NCBI GenBank assembly: GCA_016927905.1
Contig: JAFGLW010000007.1
Location: forward strand, 124,001-188,000
Origin: a candidate division CSSED10-310 bacterium
Lineage (GTDB): Bacteria; CSSED10-310; JAFGJC01
Reading direction: 5' to 3'
DNA length: 64,000 nt
A program made the translations under genes and the position numbers. The notes under the pieces are model-generated. The model ran no database searches. It was not told the origin of the DNA and saw only the letters and a program-made list of their open reading frames with translations. Of this stretch, positions 53,004 to 61,672 are shown piece after piece. How positions within the stretch are numbered: the first letter of the stretch is position 1; the number at the start of each line of letters is the position of its first letter.

Positions 53004-54776
53004 ATGCCGGATCATTCGAAAGTGAACATCGCGACAAGCCGCCCGGATTTTCAGGGCGAGAGCACGCATCCCTCGGATATCGATTCCATCCGGACGAACA
53101 TTCCGTGCCAGTGGGCCTGCCCGGCGGGGACTGATGTTCCGGGATACATCGAAGCCATATACAGCGGAGACCATGCCGGTGCCTATGCCATCAACCGGAG
53201 TTGCAACATGCTGCCGGGTGTTCTGGGTCGGATCTGCTCCCGACCCTGCGAAGATGTCTGCCGGCACGGGGAGATCGGTCTGGGTGAACCGGTTGCGATC
53301 TGTCATCTGAAGCGCTTCGCAGCGGATCACGCACCCGGAGAGCAGCTTCTCGCTTCTGTCATGTTCCCCGAATCCGGGAAGACCGCCGGTGTGGTGGGAG
53401 CGGGACCCGCCGGGATCGCCGCTGCCCATACCCTGTCGATTTTCGGGCATCGTGTCACCCTGTACGACGCATTTAATGAACCGGGCGGCATGATGCTCTA
53501 CGGGATACCGGATTTCCGTCTTCCGCGGGATATACTGAATCGGGAGATCCGGAACCTGCTTCGGATGGGCATAGAACGGATCATGGGCGTCCGGCTCGGG
53601 AAAGAGCTCACGGTCCGGCACCTCCTGGACAAACACGATGCGGTCGTCCTGGCCATGGGTTGTTACCGGCCGAGAATGCTGGGTATCCCGGGAGAAAACC
53701 TCCCGGGTGTCTTCGCAGGCCTGGATCTGATGATGCGCGTCAATGGCGGCGAAACACCCCGGATCGGTGATACGGTCCTGGTGATCGGGGGCGGGTTCAC
53801 GGCGATGGATTGCGCGCGAACCGCCCGGCGTTTGGGGGCGAAAAACGTTTCCATCTGTATCCGCAACGTCGCGGAAGATCTGACGGTCACGAAGGATGAA
53901 ATCCGGGAAACAAAGCGGGAAGGCATCCGGATCGCGAGCTTGGTTTCATCGACTGAAATGATCGGGACGGACCGGGTGAAGGGAGTGAAATTCAAACGCA
54001 ACCGCTTCGGCGGGGCGCGCGGCAGCAGTCGTTCGGTCGTCCCCATTGAAGATTCCGATTTTGTCCTGCAGGCAGATTCGGTTATCTCCGCCATCGGACA
54101 GAAACCCTGGCGTGCGGATCTGGGTCCGGATCTGCCGGAAGATCTGCAATTCGATCTGGAAACCGGGCGATGCAGTGTGGAGCGGTTGTTCGGTGCCGGC
54201 GATTTCGTTCGCGGGGCATCCACGGTCATCGAGTGTATCGGGCACGGGAAACAGGTGGCGGAAATCGTGGACGAAGCAATCATGGGTCGGCGACGGCGGG
54301 AGAAAGTTGTTTGGTTTCAGCCGGCCGAAAACACCCATCGGAAGCGAACATGGGATTTCATCGAGCGGCAGGAAATGCCGGTTCTGGAAGTGACCGAAAG
54401 AATGGTCTCCCAGGATACGGAAGTCGAAACCGGGCTTTCCCCGGATGCCGGGCTGGAAGAGTCCAGGCGATGTTATCTGTGCCATCTGAGATACGAAATT
54501 CGCATTCCGGACTGTATCTTCTGTCGCTGGTGCATCGATGTGTGCCCTCGGAACTGCATTGAACTGACCGGTGGATTCGATTCCGGTTCCGATTTATCGG
54601 GAGAGACATGGAGGCCGACTACCCGTTGGAACGAGATCGCCGGGATTGTGATCGACAGCGAACGGTGCATCCGTTGCGGGGAATGCCTGCGGGTGTGTCC
54701 AACCCGATGCATCCATGTGTTCAAGGTCACACTGCACGACCGGATGCTGCCCGGAACACGGGAAGGGGAGAACTGA
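53004..54776 (+). CDS. GltD-like NAD(P)H:ferredoxin oxidoreductase with C-terminal ferredoxin
   Basis: The 590-residue flavoprotein starts with a Cys-rich 4Fe-4S domain (about 30-105; CQWACPAG, CSRPCEDVCRHG) like that of glutamate synthase small subunit and NfnB. Then come an FAD-binding region (VVGAGPAGIAAA), an NAD(P)-binding region (VLVIGGGFTAMDCART) and the closing FAD motif FGAGDF. A C-terminal extension (about 490-575) carries two 4Fe-4S motifs (CIFCRWCIDVCP, CIRCGECLRVCP). It should pass electrons between NAD(P)H and ferredoxin. The ATG at 53004 has GGAG ten bases upstream. It is coupled by TGATG to the next flavoprotein and lies upstream of korAB, so I infer that it reoxidises their ferredoxin. 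Confidence 0.88.
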   Translation: MPDHSKVNIATSRPDFQGESTHPSDIDSIRTNIPCQWACPAGTDVPGYIEAIYSGDHAGAYAINRSCNMLPGVLGRICSRPCEDVCRHGEIGLGEPVAICHLKRFAADHAPGEQLLASVMFPESGKTAGVVGAGPAGIAAAHTLSIFGHRVTLYDAFNEPGGMMLYGIPDFRLPRDILNREIRNLLRMGIERIMGVRLGKELTVRHLLDKHDAVVLAMGCYRPRMLGIPGENLPGVFAGLDLMMRVNGGETPRIGDTVLVIGGGFTAMDCARTARRLGAKNVSICIRNVAEDLTVTKDEIRETKREGIRIASLVSSTEMIGTDRVKGVKFKRNRFGGARGSSRSVVPIEDSDFVLQADSVISAIGQKPWRADLGPDLPEDLQFDLETGRCSVERLFGAGDFVRGASTVIECIGHGKQVAEIVDEAIMGRRRREKVVWFQPAENTHRKRTWDFIERQEMPVLEVTERMVSQDTEVETGLSPDAGLEESRRCYLCHLRYEIRIPDCIFCRWCIDVCPRNCIELTGGFDSGSDLSGETWRPTTRWNEIAGIVIDSERCIRCGECLRVCPTRCIHVFKVTLHDRMLPGTREGEN

Positions 54777-55795
54777 TGCAGTCGGAGCATTACGTCATTA
54801 TCGGAAACGGTCCGGCTGCCAACAGTGCCGCGGATATACTCCGGAAAGGCGATCCGGATGCGCGGATCACCCTGATTTCGGACGAGTTTTTTCCATATTA
54901 CCACCGCCATCTGCTGCGCCATTATATCCTGGGAAAAAAATCAAAAGAGGACCTGATCGTCCGTCCGATTTCCTATTACAGGGAAAACCGGATCCGGCTG
55001 CGACTCGGGCAAAAAGTCGTCCGGATCGATCTCCAAACGCGGACGGTTTTTCTGGCACACATGGAAAAGGTCCACTACACGCGTCTGCTGATTTGCCTGG
55101 GCGGCAAACCAAGAATTCCGGAAATCCACTATGTCTATTCCGAGTATTTCACCGCGATCAAGACGATCGACGATGCAGAAGCATTCCGGGAACAGCTTCC
55201 CGGTATCCGCAGCATGGTCATTGTCGGAGGTGATCTGATCAGCGTCAAAATGGCGGCATCCTTTCTTGAAACCGGGATGAATGTCCGGTTCCTCATTGAT
55301 GAGGACGCCTTCTGGCCGCTGAAGCTGGACGATGATCAGCGCCGGGACTTTACAGAACGATTGTCCGCCCGGGGAGCGGAAGTGATTTCGGGGGATGTTC
55401 TGGCCGGGGTTGAGCCGGAAACGGAAGGTGGATTCCGTGTGCGGACCCGCAATGGGCTGTCACTTTCGTGCGATCGAATCGGGGCATTTTTCGGGCTGAT
55501 TCCGGATGTGGATTTTCTGGTGGGCAGCGGGCTGGATATCGACCGGGGTATCCTGGTGAACGAGTATCTGCAAACCCAGTTTGAGGGTGTTTATGCGGCG
55601 GGTGATTGCGCGCAGGTTTATAATCCGGACCTGAAAAACTACTGGGTTTCCATCGGCTGGGACAACGCACTCCACCTGGGCCAGATCGCAGCGCATAACA
55701 TTCTGGGTTCAGACAAAACGGCGGATTTGCCGCCACTAAATCTGTTAAACAGCGATGGTGTCAAGGTTCAGACCGCATGGTGGCGGGATCTTTAA
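54776..55795 (+). CDS. FAD/NAD-dependent pyridine nucleotide oxidoreductase
   Basis: The 339-residue protein is a class-I-type pyridine nucleotide-disulfide oxidoreductase fold, similar to NADH oxidase and rubredoxin reductase. The FAD motif is VIIGNGPAANSAADIL, the NAD motif is MVIVGGDLISVKMAASF and the closing motif is GVYAAGDCAQVYN. The redox Cys found near residue 42 of CoA-disulfide reductases is absent (the stretch reads FFPYYHRHLLR), so it passes electrons without a disulfide. It lacks the C-terminal dimer domain and is shorter than usual. It is coupled to the GltD-like gene and precedes korA by 27 bases. Confidence 0.85.
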   Translation: MQSEHYVIIGNGPAANSAADILRKGDPDARITLISDEFFPYYHRHLLRHYILGKKSKEDLIVRPISYYRENRIRLRLGQKVVRIDLQTRTVFLAHMEKVHYTRLLICLGGKPRIPEIHYVYSEYFTAIKTIDDAEAFREQLPGIRSMVIVGGDLISVKMAASFLETGMNVRFLIDEDAFWPLKLDDDQRRDFTERLSARGAEVISGDVLAGVEPETEGGFRVRTRNGLSLSCDRIGAFFGLIPDVDFLVGSGLDIDRGILVNEYLQTQFEGVYAAGDCAQVYNPDLKNYWVSIGWDNALHLGQIAAHNILGSDKTADLPPLNLLNSDGVKVQTAWWRDL

Positions 55796-55822
55796 ATTAC
55801 CTTGTTTGAAAGGGAATAACAG

Positions 55823-57589
55823 GTGCCATTCCGGGATGATATCGTTATCAAGATATGCGGCAGCGCCGGTGACGGTTCCATCTCCGCGGTGGATATTCTG
55901 AACCGGGCGGCGGCACTGATGGGTTACCATATCCTGAACTTCGATTCCTATCCGGCGGAGATCCGGGGATTCGGAAAATCCGTCGGAACGACCCGGATCA
56001 GCCGGGTCCGCCCGTTGACTCCGGGAGACCGTGCCGATTGTTTGGTGTCTCTCAACGATCCCCACACCATCACTGAACTGCCGACCCTGAACGAGAGCGG
56101 CATTGTGATTTATGAAAACCGCCCGGGCAGTTTTCTCGAGGAGGACCAGGTGATCGCAGGATTCATCATGCCGGGCATGACCGGATACGGCGCACCGCTT
56201 CGGGACCTGTCGGTGACCGCGGTCCAGAGCGCCCGGTCGCGGAACATCATTTCACTGGGTATTCTGGCGGGTATATTCCGGATGCACCCGGATGGCTTCG
56301 AGGAAGCCATCCGGATACGGTTTTCGGGAAAAAAGGATTCGGTTGTCAAATCCAACATCAAGGCATTCCATCTGGGTCGAAAATATGCCCTGGATGAAAT
56401 TGCAAAGCGGGATCAGATCGATTTCGGGGAGCAGCTTCTGGAGCGGCCCGGGGAAATATCCATCATGTCGGGAAATGAAGCTGTGGCGGAGGCCTGTATC
56501 GATTCCCGTATCCGCCTTTATGCGGGTTACCCGATCACGCCCGCCACCAGAATCATGGAGATTCTCGCCAAAACCCTTCCGGACCGGGACGGTTTGACGG
56601 TGCAGACCGAAGATGAAATTTCAGCCATCGGTCATGTCCTGGGTGCGGGATTCGCTGGAAAACGCGCGGTGACGGCCACTTCGGGACCCGGTCTCTGCCT
56701 GATGACGGAACTGATCAACTGGGCGGTCATGGCTGAAATCCCCGCCGTTGTGATCGATTGCCAGCGGGGTGGACCTTCAACGGGCCTGCCCACCAGGACT
56801 GAACAATCCGATTTGAATATCGCGGTATCGGGCGGCAGCGGCGATTCTCCCCGGGTAGTGCTGGCGCCTACGAATGTCGAAGAATGTTATACCCTGACAC
56901 GGGAATCGTTCGAGATAGCCGAATCGTTCCAGGCACCGGTGATCGTCCTGCTTGATTTTTTCCTGGCCAACCGCATCGAAGACATCGATTCGAAACGATT
57001 GACCGGGGAATATCATGGGGAATTTCCTGGCGATCTGGTTCATTCCGGAAACGAACCGTTCAAGCGGTTCAAGCTGACTGAATCCGGGATTTCCCCCAGA
57101 GCTCTTCCCGGAATGGCAGGATTGCTTCATACGGTGACCGGACTGGAACACGACCAGAAAGGTATGCCCGATTATGAGACGAAAAACCACCGGGACATGA
57201 CCGCAAAACGGTTCCGGAAAATGGAGACTCTGGCGCGGATATGGCGCGGTTCCGACCCGTTCGGCGATGACGGGGATCTGGATGCGGGTATTGTTTCCTG
57301 GGGTTCAACCGTGGGATCGGTGATGGAAGCGATCGACATCCTGAGGGGACAGGGTGTGCGTGCCGGCGGATTGTTTCCCCGGTTGATATGGCCTGTTCAG
57401 GCGGAACAGCTGGCGGCGTTTTCTCGGCGGAGCAGACAATTGTTTGTGGCGGAGATGAACTATTCGGGTCAACTGGCCTCGCTTTATGCGATCAACCTGT
57501 CCCGCAAATTCGGACGAATATGCGGTGTTTACGCCGGTCCCGTGCCGGTCCAGGATATCGTGGACGAAATTTTAAGGGGATTGCCATGA
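55823..57589 (+). CDS. korA: 2-oxoacid:acceptor oxidoreductase, fused gamma-alpha subunit
   Basis: The 588-residue protein fuses the gamma domain (about 1-185; IKICGSAGDGSIS) to the alpha domain (about 200-588). The alpha part shows GNEAVAEACIDSRIRLYAGYPITPATRIMEIL (split here from the family pattern), TEDEISAIGHVLGAGFAG and a QRGGPSTGLPTRTEQSDL segment, the conserved stretch of KorA-type subunits. With the beta subunit it should convert a 2-oxoacid and CoA to acyl-CoA, CO2 and reduced ferredoxin. Homology is closest to the 2-oxoglutarate type, but the substrate is not certain. The start is a GTG at 55823 behind AAGGG. Its stop overlaps the beta gene by four bases. Confidence 0.9.
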   Translation: MPFRDDIVIKICGSAGDGSISAVDILNRAAALMGYHILNFDSYPAEIRGFGKSVGTTRISRVRPLTPGDRADCLVSLNDPHTITELPTLNESGIVIYENRPGSFLEEDQVIAGFIMPGMTGYGAPLRDLSVTAVQSARSRNIISLGILAGIFRMHPDGFEEAIRIRFSGKKDSVVKSNIKAFHLGRKYALDEIAKRDQIDFGEQLLERPGEISIMSGNEAVAEACIDSRIRLYAGYPITPATRIMEILAKTLPDRDGLTVQTEDEISAIGHVLGAGFAGKRAVTATSGPGLCLMTELINWAVMAEIPAVVIDCQRGGPSTGLPTRTEQSDLNIAVSGGSGDSPRVVLAPTNVEECYTLTRESFEIAESFQAPVIVLLDFFLANRIEDIDSKRLTGEYHGEFPGDLVHSGNEPFKRFKLTESGISPRALPGMAGLLHTVTGLEHDQKGMPDYETKNHRDMTAKRFRKMETLARIWRGSDPFGDDGDLDAGIVSWGSTVGSVMEAIDILRGQGVRAGGLFPRLIWPVQAEQLAAFSRRSRQLFVAEMNYSGQLASLYAINLSRKFGRICGVYAGPVPVQDIVDEILRGLP

Positions 57590-58440
57590 AACCTCTCTCT
57601 GATCCGATCTCCAATACCCGCGTCAAACGGGATCTCAGAGACACCCTGCATTCAGGGATTCTGGATTACCGCTCGGAAGCGCTCCCCACCTGGTGCCCCG
57701 GATGCGGTTACTACGGGATCACACATGGATTGACTCTCGCGCTCAACGAGATGAAAATACCCAATCAAAACCTGGTGATAGTCAGCGGAATCGGATGCGC
57801 TGGACGGTACCCGTTCTTTGTCAGGGGTTACGGTGTTCATGCGGTGCACGGGCGCGCTCTGCCGGTCGCCTGCGGGATCAAGATGGCCGATCCGGCTCTG
57901 ACGGTGATCGCGGTCGGAGGTGATGGTGATGGACTGGGCATCGGCGGCGGGCACCTTCTGCATGCCATCCGGCGAAATGTGGATGTCACCTATGTCCTTT
58001 TTGACAATGCGATTTATGGGTTAACCAAGGGTCAGGCATCCCCTACAACTCCCCAGTCCCAGGTGACCAAAACGACTCCATTCGGCAATCCCGATGTTCC
58101 CATTCAGCCGATCCCGCTGGCACTGGCCTGCCGGGCATCATTCGTCGCAGGGGGGTACGCGGGCCTTCCGAAGGAACTGGTGGGGATTTTCCGGCGGGCT
58201 TTGAAACACAGGGGATTTTCATTTGTGGTCGTGACCACACCCTGCGTGACTTTCGACCGGGTGAACATCACCTATGATGGCATGCGGGACGCATGGTCTG
58301 AAATTCCGAAAACCCATCAACCGTCTGATTTTAAGGCAGCCGTGGAGCTGGCCCGGGATGCCCCGAGATTGTACGGAGTATATTATGAAGACAATCGTCC
58401 GGAATGGATGGAACTGCAGGGGACGTTGTCCGATCGATGA
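57586..58440 (+). CDS. korB: 2-oxoacid:ferredoxin oxidoreductase, beta subunit
   Basis: The 284-residue protein binds thiamine diphosphate. The motifs are TWCPGCGYYGI near the start, SGIGCAGR, and the TPP signature GGDGDGLGIGGGHLLHAIRRN with VLFDNAIYGLTKGQASPTT after it. The N-terminal Cys set (CPGC, GIGC) should ligate the 4Fe-4S cluster usual for KorB. The ATG at 57586 overlaps the korA stop as ATGA; the longer open frame back to 57388 lies in korA and is rejected. The C-terminal part beyond residue 190 is short compared with pyruvate enzymes, which fits the 2-oxoglutarate type. Confidence 0.92.
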   Translation: MKPLSDPISNTRVKRDLRDTLHSGILDYRSEALPTWCPGCGYYGITHGLTLALNEMKIPNQNLVIVSGIGCAGRYPFFVRGYGVHAVHGRALPVACGIKMADPALTVIAVGGDGDGLGIGGGHLLHAIRRNVDVTYVLFDNAIYGLTKGQASPTTPQSQVTKTTPFGNPDVPIQPIPLALACRASFVAGGYAGLPKELVGIFRRALKHRGFSFVVVTTPCVTFDRVNITYDGMRDAWSEIPKTHQPSDFKAAVELARDAPRLYGVYYEDNRPEWMELQGTLSDR

Positions 58441-58443
58441 ACC

Positions 58444-58452
58444 TGTGATACT
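58444..58452 (+). promoter_or_regulatory. Extended -10 promoter close to the SDR start codon
   Basis: TGTGATACT (58444-58452) is an extended -10 element of the TGn type, eight bases before the ATG at 58461. There is no ribosome site between them, so the folate operon mRNA may be leaderless. TTGTCC lies 15 bases upstream as a weak -35 box. Confidence 0.4.
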
Positions 58453-58460
58453 CTGAGTAT

Positions 58461-59201
58461 ATGCCGGATCCATTGCCGCTCGAGGGGAAAACCGCGCTCA
58501 TTACAGGCGGTGGGAACCGCCTGGGGAAGGCGTTCGCCGAGGCGTTGCTGGATCACGGCGCGAACCTGGCGGTGCATTACCGGTCTTCCCGGAAGGGAGC
58601 CGGGGAACTGGTCCGGAAAGCGCGCGCGTCAGGCCGGCGCGCTGTGGCCATCCAGGGGGATCTCGCCGAGCCGGAACAGTTGAATGTATTGTTCAACCAG
58701 GCGGTTGAAGTTCTGGGTCGGATGGATATTCTGATCAACAGCGCATCCATTTTTGAACGGAAAAAACCACTGCAGACCAGTCGGGAAGACTGGGAGCGGA
58801 ACCTGGCGGTCAACCTGTCCGCTCCATGGCACCTATCCCGGCTTCTGGCGGATCATCTGGATGGGCGCCCGGGCGTCATTCTCAATATCCTGGACTGGAG
58901 AGCGTTCAGGGCGGATCCCGGGCATTTCGCCTATACCGTCAGCAAGGCCGCCCTGGCATCGCTGACCGTCAACCTGGCCCGGGCGTTCGCGCCCAGTATC
59001 CGGGTCAACGGGCTGGCACTGGGGGCGATTCTGCCCCCGTCCCACGGCGATTGGAATGAACAGGCTGTTTTGGGGAAAATACCCGCCGGCCGGCTGGGTT
59101 CGGTGCAGGAAGCGACCAAAACCATGTTGTTTCTGGTTTCGGGACCCGAATACATTACAGGTGACATTGTTCATCTGGACGGAGGCAGACGGCTGGTGTG
59201 A
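58461..59201 (+). CDS. Pteridine reductase-like short-chain dehydrogenase
   Basis: The 246-residue SDR has the cofactor motif TGGGNRLG (Thr15-Gly22), which is exactly the TGxxxRxG form of PTR1 and FolM pteridine reductases, where the Arg selects NADPH. The catalytic pair is Tyr158 and Lys162 in YTVSKAAL. The motif NSASIFERKKPL occupies the NAG/NASxF position typical of pteridine reductases. It lies directly upstream of folB and folK, which supports a role in reducing dihydrofolate or dihydropteridines. FabG-type fatty acid reduction is the alternative, but the Arg motif and context argue against it. Confidence 0.82.
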   Translation: MPDPLPLEGKTALITGGGNRLGKAFAEALLDHGANLAVHYRSSRKGAGELVRKARASGRRAVAIQGDLAEPEQLNVLFNQAVEVLGRMDILINSASIFERKKPLQTSREDWERNLAVNLSAPWHLSRLLADHLDGRPGVILNILDWRAFRADPGHFAYTVSKAALASLTVNLARAFAPSIRVNGLALGAILPPSHGDWNEQAVLGKIPAGRLGSVQEATKTMLFLVSGPEYITGDIVHLDGGRRLV

Positions 59202-59259
59202 CCGGACGACCGATTCAATTGATGACGGCATGTGCCTGCTGATGGTATTGAGGTGATCC

Positions 59260-59625
59260 ATGCATGACGACAAGATAATCATCCGGGATCTGCATCTGCG
59301 GGCGATCATCGGCGTCAACGAATGGGAACGGAACAAAAAGCAGGATGTCATCCTGAATCTCGTTTTATACACCGACATGACTCAGACCGGGGAAACCGAT
59401 TCGATCGAACACACGGTCAATTACCGGACCGTGACAAAGGAAATCATCCGGCTCGTTGAAGGTTCAAAACGCAGGACTTTGGAAGCCCTGGCTGCGGATG
59501 TGGCCGGAATATGCCTGTCGGTGCCCGCTGTAAAACGGGTGTCGGTACGGGTCGAGAAACCGGGTGCATTGCGGTTTTCCAGATCGGCGGGTGTGGAAAT
59601 TGAACGGACAAAACAGCCGGATTGA
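59260..59625 (+). CDS. folB: Dihydroneopterin aldolase
   Basis: The 121-residue enzyme splits dihydroneopterin to 6-hydroxymethyl-dihydropterin and glycolaldehyde in folate synthesis. It has the typical start IIIRDLHLRAIIGVNEWER, with the conserved Glu in that segment, followed by VNYRTVTKEII and the Lys of VRVEKPGALRFS. The length is normal, and the protein forms octamers in the family. GAGG lies seven bases before the ATG. folK begins inside its 3' end in another frame. Confidence 0.94.
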   Translation: MHDDKIIIRDLHLRAIIGVNEWERNKKQDVILNLVLYTDMTQTGETDSIEHTVNYRTVTKEIIRLVEGSKRRTLEALAADVAGICLSVPAVKRVSVRVEKPGALRFSRSAGVEIERTKQPD

Positions 59626-60136
59626 CGCCGCCTTCATCGCCATCGGATCGAATATCAACCCGGAACGGCATATTCCCCGCTCCATCCGGAGCATTCGAAG
59701 CTTGGGCAGGATCGTCCGGGTGGGTGGGTGCTATCGAAACAATGCAGTCGGATCTCCCGAACTGCCGGGTTTCGTGAATACCGCCCTGCTTCTTGAAACG
59801 GAACTCCGGCCCATGCTTTTGAAAACACGGTTGCGGGGAATCGAGAATGAACTGGGACGCAGGCGAACACCGGACCGGTTTGCCAGCCGGATCATCGACC
59901 TGGACCTGTGCCTGTACGGAATACGGGTGATTCAGACGGCGGAATTGACGCTGCCGGATCCGGATCTGCTCCGTTATGCGCACATCGCTCTGCCGGTCTC
60001 CGACCTGGATCCGGATTTTCCACATCCCGTAACATGTGAGCCTTTACGGATGATCGCCATGAAACTGGCACCCCACAACCTGCTGACATCCTGCCCGGAA
60101 ATCGAAGCGGAAGTTCAAGAAATGCTGTTGGATTGA
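59591..60136 (+). CDS. folK: HPPK, 6-hydroxymethyl-dihydropterin pyrophosphokinase
   Basis: The 181-residue enzyme transfers pyrophosphate from ATP to the product of FolB. The motifs AFIAIGSNINPE, the Phe-Val-Asn of ELPGFVNTALLLET, LRGIENELGRRRTPDRF and RIIDLDLCLYG (the two Asp bind magnesium) are all present, so it is expected to be active. The true start is unsure: GTG at 59591 and TTG at 59600 both fit, and neither has a good ribosome site, so coupling to folB is likely. The C-terminal 25 residues are outside the usual domain. Confidence 0.92.
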   Translation: MWKLNGQNSRIDAAFIAIGSNINPERHIPRSIRSIRSLGRIVRVGGCYRNNAVGSPELPGFVNTALLLETELRPMLLKTRLRGIENELGRRRTPDRFASRIIDLDLCLYGIRVIQTAELTLPDPDLLRYAHIALPVSDLDPDFPHPVTCEPLRMIAMKLAPHNLLTSCPEIEAEVQEMLLD

Positions 60137-60268
60137 CCGGCGGGAACGGAACAAGGGCCTTCCTTTCTGGTGTCCTGTGGAGCTCGAGTGCGTTTTATGG
60201 TAAAAAAAGATGGTTCCGGTCTTGTGTTGGCCTGAAAGTTGGGTCGGCCGGGGCGGAAGGAGATTGAA

Positions 60269-61627
60269 ATGAAACAGATCGACAGCCGGATTTGCGGGGA
60301 TATCTGGAGTTCATCCGAATTGCGGGACAGCCATCGGCAGCTGTGCCTGAAATTCGGCGGCCGGTTCAGCGGAAGCGACGATGCCGCGAAAGCCGCGAGA
60401 TTTATCAAATCGAAGTTCACCGAATATGGGTTGGATAATGTCCGCCTGGAACCGTTCGACATGATCACATGGCAGCGCGGATCGGCTGTTCTGGAGATGA
60501 TATCGCCGGTTGAGCGAATGTTCCCCTGTCTGGCTTTGCCGTATGCACCGTCCTGCAATCGTGAATTCGAACTGCTCGATTTGAAGATGTGCCGCGCCGA
60601 AGATGTGGAAACTCATGCGGACGATATCCCGGACAGGGCGGTCCTGGTGGATGACCGGAATCCGTCGAAAGGTCCCCATCTGCACCGGCTTCAAAAGTAC
60701 CTGTCCGTCCTGAAACAGGGAGCCGGTGCGTTCCTGTTCATTCAGAATCCCCCGGGTATGCTGGCTCCCACCGGCAGCCTGGCGTTCAACCACAGGAAAC
60801 CGGTCGACCAGACCATCCCCTCCGTCGGGCTGGCGAACGAAACCGCCCACGAAATTCGTTACTGGCTGGATCAGGGTCCGGTTCAGTTGCGTCTTCGTAT
60901 GGACAACACCCTGGTTCCCGGTGCTGATTGCAATGTCATCGGCGAGCTGTCCGGCGATCATCCGGCGGAGTATTTAATTTTGATCGGGGGGCATTACGAC
61001 GGGCACGATATCGCTCAGGGCGCTGTGGACAACGCCAGCGGCGTGGCCGTCGTCATGGAAATCGCCCGGGTCCTGGCACCGTTTCGGGAACATCTGAAGG
61101 GACGACTCCGGTTTATCCTGTTCGGCAGCGAGGAGATGGGTCTGGTAGGTTCTCATACTCACGTCCAAAAACACATCGATTCGCTGTCTTCAATCCGGTT
61201 TATGTTCAACCTGGATTGCGTGGGCAGCCCGGGAAACCTTCTGCTGATGATGCATCATGCATCCGAGTTGATCCAACCGTTTTCCAAATTGGCTGCTGAA
61301 CTGCCGTCCGATATGGCCATCACCGAAAACCTTGTGCCCTTTTCCGACCACTTTCCGTTTTTCCTGCACGGCGTTCCAGCGGCATTCTGCTGCACACCGG
61401 GTGACGGCGGTCGCGGATGGGGGCATACCATCGCCGACACATTCGAGAAAGTTTCCCAGGAGACGCTCCAGCGGGTGGCTGCCCACCTGGCCCGGATGGT
61501 TCTGCGCGTGGATGCCATGGATCCCTGGCGCGGACGGCACCGGACTCCCGCGGAAGTAAAAAAAGAGCTGGAACCCTTCCCGGTGGAACCGTTGCTGCGT
61601 TATGAGGACCACTGGCCGTTCGAGTGA
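60269..61627 (+). CDS. M28-family aminopeptidase-like zinc peptidase
   Basis: The 452-residue protein has a lid-type PA domain (about 100-200) inserted before the M28 catalytic domain (about 215-430). Metal ligands are visible in GGHYDGHD, AVDNASGVAV, LFGSEEMGLVGS and FNLDCVGS, the normal order for M28 enzymes, with a later His in GWGHTIADT. No signal peptide is seen, so it acts inside the cell, unlike many relatives with PA domains. The ATG at 60269 has AAGGAG six bases upstream. It is likely an aminopeptidase, and the substrate is unknown. Confidence 0.87.
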   Translation: MKQIDSRICGDIWSSSELRDSHRQLCLKFGGRFSGSDDAAKAARFIKSKFTEYGLDNVRLEPFDMITWQRGSAVLEMISPVERMFPCLALPYAPSCNREFELLDLKMCRAEDVETHADDIPDRAVLVDDRNPSKGPHLHRLQKYLSVLKQGAGAFLFIQNPPGMLAPTGSLAFNHRKPVDQTIPSVGLANETAHEIRYWLDQGPVQLRLRMDNTLVPGADCNVIGELSGDHPAEYLILIGGHYDGHDIAQGAVDNASGVAVVMEIARVLAPFREHLKGRLRFILFGSEEMGLVGSHTHVQKHIDSLSSIRFMFNLDCVGSPGNLLLMMHHASELIQPFSKLAAELPSDMAITENLVPFSDHFPFFLHGVPAAFCCTPGDGGRGWGHTIADTFEKVSQETLQRVAAHLARMVLRVDAMDPWRGRHRTPAEVKKELEPFPVEPLLRYEDHWPFE

Positions 61628-61636
61628 CCCGGACAT

Positions 61637-61665
61637 TTGATTTTTCGTTTAAACTCAAGTATAGT
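61637..61665 (+). promoter_or_regulatory. Strong promoter for a leaderless gene
   Basis: TTGATT (61637-61642) and TATAGT (61660-61665) are 17 bases apart. The ATG at 61673 is only seven bases after the -10 box, so transcription should start at or next to the start codon. There is no ribosome site in between, which supports a leaderless mRNA. Confidence 0.6.
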
Positions 61666-61672
61666 ACTTTTT

